In this document: one piece after another, positions 16,763 to 23,818 of the stretch
How the letters are laid out: each line of letters opens with the position of its first letter
Numbering within the stretch: the first letter of the stretch is position 1
Assembly: GCA_035459965.1 (NCBI GenBank)
Contig: DATHXC010000010.1
Span: 1-64,000 of the forward strand
Direction: 5' to 3'
DNA length: 64,000 nucleotides
Source: DATHXC01 sp035459965
GTDB taxonomy: Bacteria > Pseudomonadota > Gammaproteobacteria > Burkholderiales > Methylophilaceae
The notes under the pieces: model-generated
The model's input: only the letters and a program-made list of their open reading frames with translations
The model's database searches: none
Told to the model about the DNA's origin: nothing
Made by a program: the position numbers and the translations under genes

Positions 16763-17995
16763 ATGACAGCATCAGCCCTACACAAGGAACAGACGCTAGA
16801 AATAGTGCCTCGCCCCAAAGCCCACATTATTCAATCGGATGCCGAAGCGATTGCCGTAGCCAAAAAGATTGCGCCACAAATCGCAGAAGAAGCCGCCGCG
16901 CGCGACGCAGAGCGACGCCTGCCACGCAAAGAGCTTGATCTCTTTTCTCAAAGCGGCCTGTGGGGGATTACTGTGCCGAAAGAGTATGGTGGCGCTTTTG
17001 TCTCAAACAGCACACTGGCAGAAGTGATTGCCATCATTGCTGAAGCCGACCCGAGCGTAGGACAGATTCCGCAAAACCATTTGTATATGGTGGAAGGCCT
17101 GCGCCTGGACGGCACTGACTACCAGAAAAAATTCTTCTTTGACCTAGTGTTGCAAGGCGTGCGCTTTGGTAATGCCTTTTCCGAGATCGGTACCAAGAGC
17201 GTCAACGATGTGCAAACTCGACTGACGCCTACAGAAGGCGGCTATTTACTCAACGGTAAGAAATTCTATTCATCCAGCGCGTTGCTGGCCGACTGGGTAC
17301 CAGTTGTGGCCAAGGACGAGTACGACAACACCGTAGTGGCCTTTGTTAAAAAAGGAGCGCCCGGGTTAACGATTATTGATGACTGGTCCAGCTTCGGCCA
17401 ACGCACTACCGCCAGCGGCACAACCATTCTGGAAAATATCTTTGTCCCCGCCGAATACGTACTGCCACACCACCTGGCATTTGAGCGCCCCACGACCATG
17501 GGACCCATCGCGCAAATCATCCAGGCTGGCGTGGATACCGGCATTGCCCGTGCCGCCCTGCGCGATACCATCCACTTTGTGCGCAACTTCACCCGCCCAT
17601 GGATAGATACCGAGCTGGAACATGGCTACGAAGATCCACTCACCATCAAAGACATCGGCGACTTGCAGATCCGCGTACATGCCACCGATGCACTGCTCAA
17701 ACGCGCAGGTGACTTTATTGATGATGCCCAGCAAAACCCTAACGACGACACCGTAGCCGCCGCTTCCATCGCCGTTGCCGAAGCCAAAGTACTGAGCACC
17801 GAGACCGCCCTGCTTGCAGGCAGCAAACTATTCGAGCTCGCAGGCACGCGCTCCACCCTGGGCCAATACAACCTGGATCGCCACTGGCGCAATGCCCGCA
17901 CCCATACACTGCACGACCCAGTTCGCTGGAAGTATTACGCAGTAGGTAACTACGCATTAAATGGTGAAAATCCACCACGGCATCCGTGGATTTAA
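16763..17995 (+). CDS. sfnB: SfnB-family sulfur acquisition oxidoreductase (acyl-CoA dehydrogenase fold)
   Basis: A 410-residue flavoprotein of the acyl-CoA dehydrogenase fold: N-terminal helices, IPQNHLYMVEGLR, FSEIGTKSVNDVQTRLTP in the beta domain, FVPAEYVLPHH, and a C-terminal helical domain ending with NLDRHWRNARTHTLHDPVRWK. That last motif is shared by SfnB, SfnC and DszC-type flavin monooxygenases rather than true acyl-CoA dehydrogenases. ATG 16763 is chosen over 16730 because AAAGGA lies directly upstream. In Pseudomonas, sfnB is part of sulfate-starvation-induced sulfone metabolism. The exact reaction is not established. It has its own sigma-54 promoter and converges on ribB at a strong terminator. 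Confidence 0.88.
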   Translation: MTASALHKEQTLEIVPRPKAHIIQSDAEAIAVAKKIAPQIAEEAAARDAERRLPRKELDLFSQSGLWGITVPKEYGGAFVSNSTLAEVIAIIAEADPSVGQIPQNHLYMVEGLRLDGTDYQKKFFFDLVLQGVRFGNAFSEIGTKSVNDVQTRLTPTEGGYLLNGKKFYSSSALLADWVPVVAKDEYDNTVVAFVKKGAPGLTIIDDWSSFGQRTTASGTTILENIFVPAEYVLPHHLAFERPTTMGPIAQIIQAGVDTGIARAALRDTIHFVRNFTRPWIDTELEHGYEDPLTIKDIGDLQIRVHATDALLKRAGDFIDDAQQNPNDDTVAAASIAVAEAKVLSTETALLAGSKLFELAGTRSTLGQYNLDRHWRNARTHTLHDPVRWKYYAVGNYALNGENPPRHPWI

Positions 17996-18025
17996 AGTTT
18001 CATTAAGTTAGATAGCAATTAGCTT

Positions 18026-18069
18026 AAAACAGAAAAGCCCAAGAATAAAATCTTGGGATTTTCTGTTTT
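18026..18069. terminator. Bidirectional terminator between sfnB and ribB
   Basis: A long inverted repeat: AAAACAGAAAA-GCCCAAGA, short AT loop, TCTTGGG-ATTTTCTGTTTT. It has a GC-rich core with flanking A and T runs on both strands, placed between two convergent genes. Confidence 0.85.
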
Positions 18070-18108
18070 CTACCTGCAATAGATATCGACCTAAAAATCG
18101 AAGCTAAA

Positions 18109-18816
18109 TCAGGCGTGATAACTAATCGCAGCATCCAGCAAACGATGCTCACCCAAGCCCTCACCTATAGTTGATCGAGCTTCACTCGGCACCCCCTCTT
18201 GCTGACGATAAACAATCAAATCTGCAATACTGATAATCGCCAACCCATGCTGCTTGGCAAAAGCGAATAGCTCAGGCCTGCGTGCCATGGTGCCATCGTC
18301 ATTCACTACTTCGCATAGCACACCTACAGGCTGCAGGCCCGCCAATGCTGCCAGATCATGGGCGGCTTCGGTGTGGCCCGGGCGTTCCAGCACACCGCCT
18401 TTACGGCAGCGCAAGGGAAAGATATGGCCGGGACGGGCAAAGTCTGCGGCTAAACTTTTGGGGTCAGCCAGCGCATTGAGTGTGAGCGCCCGGTCTGCAG
18501 CGGAGATACCTGTGCTAGTGCCGTGCAGGTAGTCGACACTGACAGTAAAAGCGGTGCGATATGACTCAGTATTGCGCTCTACCATCAACGGCAATTTGAG
18601 CTGACGCAGCCGCTCGGCAGTCATGGAAACACACACAATGCCACTGCTGTGGCGCACCATGAACGCCATCTGGCTGGCAGTGATTTTCTCTGCGGCGATG
18701 ATTAGGTCACCTTCGTTTTCGCGGTCAGTATCATCCACTACCAATACAAATTCCCCGCGCGCAATTGCAGCAATGGCTGTCTCTACTTGATTGAAGGTTT
18801 CTTTTATAGCTTGCAT
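18109..18816 (-). CDS. ribB: 3,4-dihydroxy-2-butanone-4-phosphate synthase
   Basis: A 235-residue enzyme that converts ribulose 5-phosphate to dihydroxybutanone phosphate plus formate, the four-carbon unit of riboflavin. Conserved motifs are visible: DDTDRENEGDLIIAAE (metal and phosphate ligands, about residues 28-43), STGISAADRA, the RPGHIFPL segment, and ERPGHTEAAHDLA with the catalytic His. There is no GTP cyclohydrolase II domain, so it is monofunctional, with about 20 extra C-terminal residues. It is the last gene of the SsuD-type operon. Together with the ribA gene at 24.9 kb it would raise FMN supply when the FMNH2-dependent monooxygenases are induced. Confidence 0.93.
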   Translation of the reverse strand: MQAIKETFNQVETAIAAIARGEFVLVVDDTDRENEGDLIIAAEKITASQMAFMVRHSSGIVCVSMTAERLRQLKLPLMVERNTESYRTAFTVSVDYLHGTSTGISAADRALTLNALADPKSLAADFARPGHIFPLRCRKGGVLERPGHTEAAHDLAALAGLQPVGVLCEVVNDDGTMARRPELFAFAKQHGLAIISIADLIVYRQQEGVPSEARSTIGEGLGEHRLLDAAISYHA

Positions 18817-18851
18817 GTGTACTTCCTTAATTTTTCCTAAGCCTGAATTTT

Positions 18852-19706
18852 CTAGGCCTTAATTTTGAGCAGGCGCTCGGCATTCTGGTATAAGACTTTA
18901 TCCAGCACGCTCTCTTTAAACCCCAAGGCAGCGAAATCCTCCACACTCTGCTTCATCTCGCGGAACGGGTATGAAGAGCCGAATAGCAACTGGTCTGCAA
19001 GAAAACTGTTGGCAGCTTCTACATACAACTGCGAGCCGGGCTGGAAGATATACATATCAGGCACGAGATAGATATTGTCGTAACGGAAAGCGGCCCCGAC
19101 GATTTCATTTACATACGGGTAGTAACCGTGGAAGCAAATAATCTTGAGCTGGGGATAGCGGCGTGCCAGACGAGCTACAGCGTTAGGATGGGCATAGTCA
19201 AAATCTGGCGTGGTGGGGCCAGACATCAGGCACACTGGCACGTCGAAATGCAGGCACTCTTCGTAAACAGGATAAAACACCGGGTTATCCGCTTGTAGCG
19301 CTGGCTCGCCAAAGCCGGGCTCAATATTGATGGCACGAAATCCGAATGTATTGATGGCGCGATTGATTTCGGCGATGGTATCTTTTTCGCCACGGGTCTG
19401 GATATCGACGGAACCTAGTCCCACCAACAAATCACTCTGTCCTACTAGCGCAGCGATTTCGTCATTATTAATAGTCAGGCCAGGTGTTTCTCGACCCACG
19501 ACGATAGCCTTGTTAACGCCAGCATCTGCAATTTCCTTAAGATACCCTTCTAATGTGTAAGAGCGCTGAAAGTGTATGTCGTCTTGCGAACCTACACGGC
19601 GATTAAGCCATTTGGCCGTTTCAAAAGCTGCCGTGCCGGGAGTTGCCCCGAAAAAGTCGTGCAGGTAAGCAGGACGACTACGCATATCGATTATTTTTTG
19701 TGTCAT
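18852..19706 (-). CDS. Amidohydrolase_2-fold protein lacking the usual metal ligands
   Basis: A 284-residue TIM-barrel protein. The fold shows in the segments GFRAINIEPGFGEPALQADNP, YEECLHFDVPVCLMSGPT, LKIICFHGYYPYVNE and LLFGSSYPFREM. In catalytic family members strand 1 carries D-x-H-x-H and strand 8 carries FGSDYP. Here strand 1 reads IDMRSRP and strand 8 reads FGSSYPF, so the HxH pair and the strand-8 Asp are missing while the central His remains. It lies in an operon with an SsuD/MsuD-type monooxygenase, an SfnC-like flavoprotein and ribB. It may be a non-metal enzyme or a binding protein. I cannot assign a reaction. Confidence 0.75.
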   Translation of the reverse strand: MTQKIIDMRSRPAYLHDFFGATPGTAAFETAKWLNRRVGSQDDIHFQRSYTLEGYLKEIADAGVNKAIVVGRETPGLTINNDEIAALVGQSDLLVGLGSVDIQTRGEKDTIAEINRAINTFGFRAINIEPGFGEPALQADNPVFYPVYEECLHFDVPVCLMSGPTTPDFDYAHPNAVARLARRYPQLKIICFHGYYPYVNEIVGAAFRYDNIYLVPDMYIFQPGSQLYVEAANSFLADQLLFGSSYPFREMKQSVEDFAALGFKESVLDKVLYQNAERLLKIKA

Positions 19707-19748
19707 GTTTATTCAGTATTCAAGTGATCAGTGTTGGAAATTCCGGTA

Positions 19749-20951
19749 TCAGGAGTAAAAACTGGGGGTTGGATAATTACCGTTGAGCGCCCAGTCGCCC
19801 AAATCCTTGAGTTTGTAATCGACCGGGTCATGCAGCGTATATACCCGCAGATTGCGCCAGTAACGATCTAGCCTCAATCTGGCGGTAGTGGCACGAGCAC
19901 CGGCCACTTCGAAGATACGTGATGTAACATCCAGCCCAGATTTAGTGATATTCACCTTGGCAGAAAACACGGCAAGTGCGGCTTTGCCACGTTGCTCTTC
20001 ACTCAGGCTCAGATCTTGCGCCCATGCCTGATCAAGAAGATTAGCAGCATGATCTGCCAGCAACCCTGAAGCATCGAGACTGGCCCAGAACTCGCCGTAA
20101 TGCAGCAATGTGTAAGGATCTTGCTGAACGTTATCCGCCAGTGATCCACTCCAGACACGCGAACTGTTCTGCGTATATTTAACAGCCTCGGCCAATGCAC
20201 CTTCAGCGATGCCCTGATAAATGTTGGTGAAAATGAGTTGCGCTATTAGCGAACGCAGGCTGGAAAAAGGTGAGCTCAAGGGACCTGGGTTCATTAGCAA
20301 CTCATGCGGCTCAACCCGCAGATTAGTGAACTCTGCGCTGCCGCTATCGGTCTGGCGCTGGCCCATATTGTCCCAGTCATTATTGAGCTTGATACCAGCC
20401 CGAGGGGTTGGCACTGCGGCCACAAGAAAACGGCCGGTACCCTCCTCTAATGCAGAAACAATGAGTCGATCTGAATCTATAGCACCCGAGCAAAAACTTT
20501 TCTGCCCATTGAATAAAAAATGATCGCCTTGAGGAGTTGCAATCGTGCGGGTGTCTAGAGGGTTGAGAGCGTTGCCCCACCACAGATTATATATAGCCGT
20601 TTCACGCCATAGGCATTCCCACTGGTCAGTGGTGGCATACAGCCTGATAGAGGCCAGCATAAGAAACTGGAAAGCAAATACCTGTGCCAGCGAGCTATCT
20701 GCGCGGGCAATGATGCGAATAATACGGTAAATATCTGCCCAGTTTCCACCCAGTCCGCCCAACTCCTTGGGAATTAAAAGCTTAAGCAGGCCACTTTGCC
20801 TCACTGCTTCACGTTGCTCGAAAGGAGTACCCCCGGCCACATCCCTTTCAGCAGCGGTGATTGCAAAATACGCGCTCAACTGCTCGGCGATTTGTTGCGG
20901 CGTGCCAGACAAGCTGGGCAAGGGGATTTCATTTTTGCTGATAATGCTCAT
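19749..20951 (-). CDS. SfnC/DszC-like flavoprotein (acyl-CoA dehydrogenase fold)
   Basis: A 400-residue protein of the acyl-CoA dehydrogenase fold. It has RQSGLLKLLIPKELGGLGGNW (about 51-71), a beta domain with NGQKSFCSGA, DNMGQRQTDSGS, and the C-terminal DRYWRNLRVYTLHDPVDYK motif shared with SfnC and the sulfur-oxygenating DszC. That motif and the company it keeps favour an FMNH2-dependent oxygenase over a fatty acid dehydrogenase. It is paralogous along its whole length to the product of the gene at 22488-23744. It starts 9 bp after the monooxygenase gene in the same operon. The substrate is unknown, probably an organosulfur compound. Confidence 0.82.
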   Translation of the reverse strand: MSIISKNEIPLPSLSGTPQQIAEQLSAYFAITAAERDVAGGTPFEQREAVRQSGLLKLLIPKELGGLGGNWADIYRIIRIIARADSSLAQVFAFQFLMLASIRLYATTDQWECLWRETAIYNLWWGNALNPLDTRTIATPQGDHFLFNGQKSFCSGAIDSDRLIVSALEEGTGRFLVAAVPTPRAGIKLNNDWDNMGQRQTDSGSAEFTNLRVEPHELLMNPGPLSSPFSSLRSLIAQLIFTNIYQGIAEGALAEAVKYTQNSSRVWSGSLADNVQQDPYTLLHYGEFWASLDASGLLADHAANLLDQAWAQDLSLSEEQRGKAALAVFSAKVNITKSGLDVTSRIFEVAGARATTARLRLDRYWRNLRVYTLHDPVDYKLKDLGDWALNGNYPTPSFYS

Positions 20952-20960
20952 GGATAACCT

Positions 20961-22106
20961 TTAATGCGCTGATATGTTTGACTGGCGACTGGCAAGGGCT
21001 TCGCCAAACGGGCCTGTCATATTGGTCTTGATGGCAGCCTCGTTACCGGGCTGCAACTCTACTGGCAGCAGCGGGAATAGCAGTTCTGCGACGCGATAGG
21101 ACTCTTCCAGGTGCGGATAGCCGGAAAATATGAAGTGATCGATTCCCAGTGCTGCATATTCATTGATACGGTCAGCCACCTCCTGCGCACTGCCCACCAG
21201 TGCTGTACCAGCCCCACCACGTACCAGGCCAACACCGGCCCACAGGCTGGGTGAAACAACCAGCTTGTCTCGACGGCCACCGTGCAGTTCTGTCATCTTT
21301 TTTTGCCCGACGGAGTCAAACCTGGATACGGCTGCTTGGGCAGCTGCGATGGTGTCATCCGTGACATGGGAAATCAGTTCATCTGCAGCTTGCCATGCTT
21401 CTTCACTGGTTTCACGAACGATGATATGTAGCCGTATACCAAATTTAACCTTGCGCCCTTTTACTGCTGCTTCAGCACGTACACGTTGAATTTTCTCGGC
21501 AACTGCCTGAGGTGGCTCGCCCCATGTTAAATAGACATCTATGTGTTCTGCAGTGAGATCAATAGCCGCATCAGAAGACCCCCCGATAAAGAGCGGCGGG
21601 TATGGTTGCTGCAATGCGCCAGAGGGCAAGCTGGCATCTTTAACGTGAATGTAGTCGCCATCAAGGCTAATAGTTTCACCCTGCAGAACAGCTTTCCATA
21701 CCTCAAGAAATTCGCGCGTCTCAGCATATCGTTCGTCGTGGGATAGAAAACTGCCATCGGCTTGTTGTTCCGCAGGGTCACCACCTGCCACCACATTAAT
21801 CAACAGTCTGCCACCAGAGATGCGATCCAGCGTAGATGCCATGCGTGCAGATACCGTAGGCGAGGTAAAACCTGGGCGCACTGCCACCAGAAACTTGAGG
21901 TGCTGGGTTTCGTTGATCAGTGCGGAACTGATCACCCACGGATCTTCGCAAGAACGACCGGAGGGCACCAGAACGCCTTTGAAACCAAGCCGATCAGCCG
22001 CTTGGGCGATCTGCTTGAGATAACTATAAGTCGCTGGCCTAGCACCGTGCGCAGTACCTAAGTAGCGCTGGTCGCCATGGGTCGGCAGGAACCAGAAAAT
22101 CTGCAT
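20961..22106 (-). CDS. ssuD: FMNH2-dependent alkanesulfonate/methanesulfonate monooxygenase (SsuD/MsuD family)
   Basis: A 381-residue luciferase-like monooxygenase. By eye it follows E. coli SsuD along its length: FWFLPTHGDQRYLGT, QIAQAADRLGFKGVLVPSGR, SCEDPW, VAVRPGFTSPTVSARMAST, GGDPAEQ, SHDERYAETREF, YLTWGEPP, FGIRLHIIVRET, LWAGVGLVRGGAGTALVG and GIDHFIFSGYPHLEES. SsuD and MsuD split C1-C10 sulfonates into sulfite and aldehyde using FMNH2 and O2. Sequence alone does not separate SsuD from the methanesulfonate-specific MsuD, and the SfnG context would favour MsuD, since methanesulfonate follows methanesulfinate in dimethylsulfone breakdown. An AAGGAT ribosome site precedes the ATG. It heads the operon behind the promoter at 22164. 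Confidence 0.88.
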   Translation of the reverse strand: MQIFWFLPTHGDQRYLGTAHGARPATYSYLKQIAQAADRLGFKGVLVPSGRSCEDPWVISSALINETQHLKFLVAVRPGFTSPTVSARMASTLDRISGGRLLINVVAGGDPAEQQADGSFLSHDERYAETREFLEVWKAVLQGETISLDGDYIHVKDASLPSGALQQPYPPLFIGGSSDAAIDLTAEHIDVYLTWGEPPQAVAEKIQRVRAEAAVKGRKVKFGIRLHIIVRETSEEAWQAADELISHVTDDTIAAAQAAVSRFDSVGQKKMTELHGGRRDKLVVSPSLWAGVGLVRGGAGTALVGSAQEVADRINEYAALGIDHFIFSGYPHLEESYRVAELLFPLLPVELQPGNEAAIKTNMTGPFGEALASRQSNISAH

Positions 22107-22163
22107 TTACTATCCTTTTTTGCTGAAAACATTTAAATAATTAATTTTTTGATATAGCAATTC

Positions 22164-22179
22164 AGCAAAGAGTATGCCA
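22164..22179 (-). promoter_or_regulatory. Sigma-54 promoter of the SsuD/MsuD-ribB operon
   Basis: On the minus strand the site reads TGGCATACTCTTTGCT, an excellent -24/-12 match (GG-N10-GC with TTTGC at -12). The predicted start is about 45 bases before the monooxygenase ATG at 22106. It is divergent from the promoter at 22436. Confidence 0.8.
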
Positions 22180-22232
22180 TTGGCTCTAATGCTTGTTTTT
22201 GTTGAGTTTTATCTGCGACAGCGTTAGCAGTG

Positions 22233-22248
22233 TGCTGCTTAATCAGCA
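22233..22248. promoter_or_regulatory. Putative activator binding site 3
   Basis: TGCTGCTTAATCAGCA, of the TGCTG-N6-CAGCA form and differing from site 1 (16454) at a single position. It lies about 54 bp upstream of the minus-strand -24 element. Confidence 0.6.
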
Positions 22249-22266
22249 CACCCCGTGCTGGGTTGC

Positions 22267-22282
22267 TGCTGCAAAAGCAGCA
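22267..22282. promoter_or_regulatory. Putative activator binding site 4
   Basis: TGCTGCAAAAGCAGCA, with matching 5-bp arms and 6-base spacing, central between the two divergent sigma-54 promoters. Confidence 0.5.
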
Positions 22283-22372
22283 GTCAGGATAGCTGTTGAT
22301 GCCGCAAAGACCGCCACAACGATAATTGGCAACATACAGCGCGCTGCCACAAAGCCCGCAGCAGCAGAGCCT

Positions 22373-22388
22373 TGCTGCTTTTTCAGCA
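22373..22388. promoter_or_regulatory. Putative activator binding site 5
   Basis: TGCTGCTTTTTCAGCA, of the same arm and spacer form. It ends about 48 bp upstream of the plus-strand -24 element at 22436. A further one-mismatch copy (TGCTTCATCCGCAGCA) follows just downstream. Confidence 0.52.
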
Positions 22389-22435
22389 TATGCTTCATCC
22401 GCAGCATATGAATATTCCAAACAAGTATTTCAAAC

Positions 22436-22451
22436 TGGCACGGTCCCTGCT
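22436..22451 (+). promoter_or_regulatory. Sigma-54 promoter of the SfnC-like/sfnR/ribA operon
   Basis: TGGCACGGTCCCTGCT with GG-N10-GC spacing and a perfect TGGCACG -24 box. The expected start is near 22462, about 26 bases before the TTG start codon at 22488. If the downstream activator gene is on this transcript, it would be autoregulated. Confidence 0.75.
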
Positions 22452-22487
22452 GTAGTGTCCGTATATTAAAAACTGGGAATATAAGCA

Positions 22488-23744
22488 TTGGCTATAACAA
22501 AACAAGTCCTGTCATTACAAAGTCAGGGAAGTGATTCGCCGATTAATCAGCAATCATCAGGTGAACAGGCTGGGCACCCCATGGATATAGCACGTAGTCT
22601 GGCAGCCGAGTTTGCATTAACTGCGATCGAGCGCGACCAGCTTGGCGGGACACCCAAGCAGCAACGCGATGATATTCGCCAGAGCGGGCTGCTGGGCTTG
22701 GTGATTCCCTCTGAGTTTGGTGGCTTAGGCGCCGACTGGCAGCTCACCATGCAAATCGTGCGTGAGTTTGCAAAAGCCGATAGCTCGATTGCCCACGTAT
22801 TTGCTTTTCAGCATTTAATGCTGGCCACCGTGCGTTTGTTTTCAAAACCGACACAATGGCAACCCTGGTTTGAGCAAACCGCCAGACAAAATTGGTTTTG
22901 GGGAAACGCACTTAATCCACTTGATGAGCGCACTGTTAGCCGCAGCTTCAGTCATTGGCGCGAATTTTCCGGTCAAAAAAGTTTTTGTTCCGGTGCGCTG
23001 GATTCAGAGATGTTGATTGCATCAGCCGCCGAACCCACCGGGGATGGAGCTGGAAAATCCAGACTGGTGATTGCTGCATTACCGACTGGGCGCACCGGCA
23101 TCCACGTATTGCAGGACTGGGACAACATTGGCCAACGCCAAACTGATAGCGGTAGTGTCAATTTCGAGCGAGTGCGGGTAGAAGAGAATGAGTTGCTGCT
23201 TGACCCGGGGCCGTTAAGTACCCCTTTTTCTTGTTTAAGGCCACTGATTGCTCAATTAATATTGACCAACATTTATCTGGGAATAGCAGAAGGCGCTTTT
23301 AATGAGGCACGAAACTACACGCTATATGAAGCCAAGCCTTGGCCTATCTCAAAATTGCAAAAAACACACGACGATCCATATATTGTTAGTCACTATGGCG
23401 ACTTCTGGGCAGCACTGGAAAGTGCACGAGCATTGACCGAGTTAGCAGCGACGCTACTGGATGAAGCCTGGCAGCAGGGAGAAGCATTGACAGAAACCGA
23501 ACGCGGAATGGTCGCGCTCAAAATTGCGGCAGCTAAAGTGCTTACCACACGCACGGGGCTGGATATTACCAGCCGGATGTTTGAGGTCACAGGCTCCCGC
23601 TCTACGCATGCAGGATTGAGTATGGACAGGCACTGGCGCAATTTGCGCACACATACCCTGCATGACCCTATTGATTACAAAATTAAGGAACTGGGCGAAT
23701 GGGCATTGAAACAGCAATACCCGACGCCAACATTTTACTCATGA
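22488..23744 (+). CDS. SfnC/DszC-like flavoprotein (acyl-CoA dehydrogenase fold), paralogue
   Basis: A 418-residue protein paralogous to that at 19749-20951: both share RQSGLL-L-IP-E-GGLG, NALNPLD-RT, GQKSFCSGA-DS, QDWDNIGQRQTDSGS, RPLIAQL-NIY-GIAEGA and the end HWRNLRTHTLHDPIDYK. A TTG start at 22488 with GGGAAT upstream fits the short leader predicted from the sigma-54 promoter. An ATG at 22581 would shorten the protein by 31 residues and still keep the conserved part, so the start is uncertain. It is probably a flavin-dependent enzyme of sulfur assimilation related to SfnC of Pseudomonas. The reaction is unproven. It is followed by the sfnR-like regulator gene. Confidence 0.8.
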   Translation: MAITKQVLSLQSQGSDSPINQQSSGEQAGHPMDIARSLAAEFALTAIERDQLGGTPKQQRDDIRQSGLLGLVIPSEFGGLGADWQLTMQIVREFAKADSSIAHVFAFQHLMLATVRLFSKPTQWQPWFEQTARQNWFWGNALNPLDERTVSRSFSHWREFSGQKSFCSGALDSEMLIASAAEPTGDGAGKSRLVIAALPTGRTGIHVLQDWDNIGQRQTDSGSVNFERVRVEENELLLDPGPLSTPFSCLRPLIAQLILTNIYLGIAEGAFNEARNYTLYEAKPWPISKLQKTHDDPYIVSHYGDFWAALESARALTELAATLLDEAWQQGEALTETERGMVALKIAAAKVLTTRTGLDITSRMFEVTGSRSTHAGLSMDRHWRNLRTHTLHDPIDYKIKELGEWALKQQYPTPTFYS

Positions 23745-23818
23745 ACAATTTACTGGCTAGAGATTTTAATCTCGCAAAATACGAATTTAATGAAACTCCT
23801 CAACAGGAGAAAGAAAAT

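Noticed and set aside
20961..22106. Calling this gene msuD with certainty
   Set aside because: The sequence motifs I can see are common to SsuD and MsuD. Substrate range needs an alignment or assay that I cannot run.
22133..22488. Cys-rich small ORFs on the minus strand between the two divergent operons
   Set aside because: Their Cys/Ala-rich translation comes from the repeated TGCTG/CAGCA DNA motifs. They have no ribosome site, overlap both sigma-54 promoters and look like no protein family I know.
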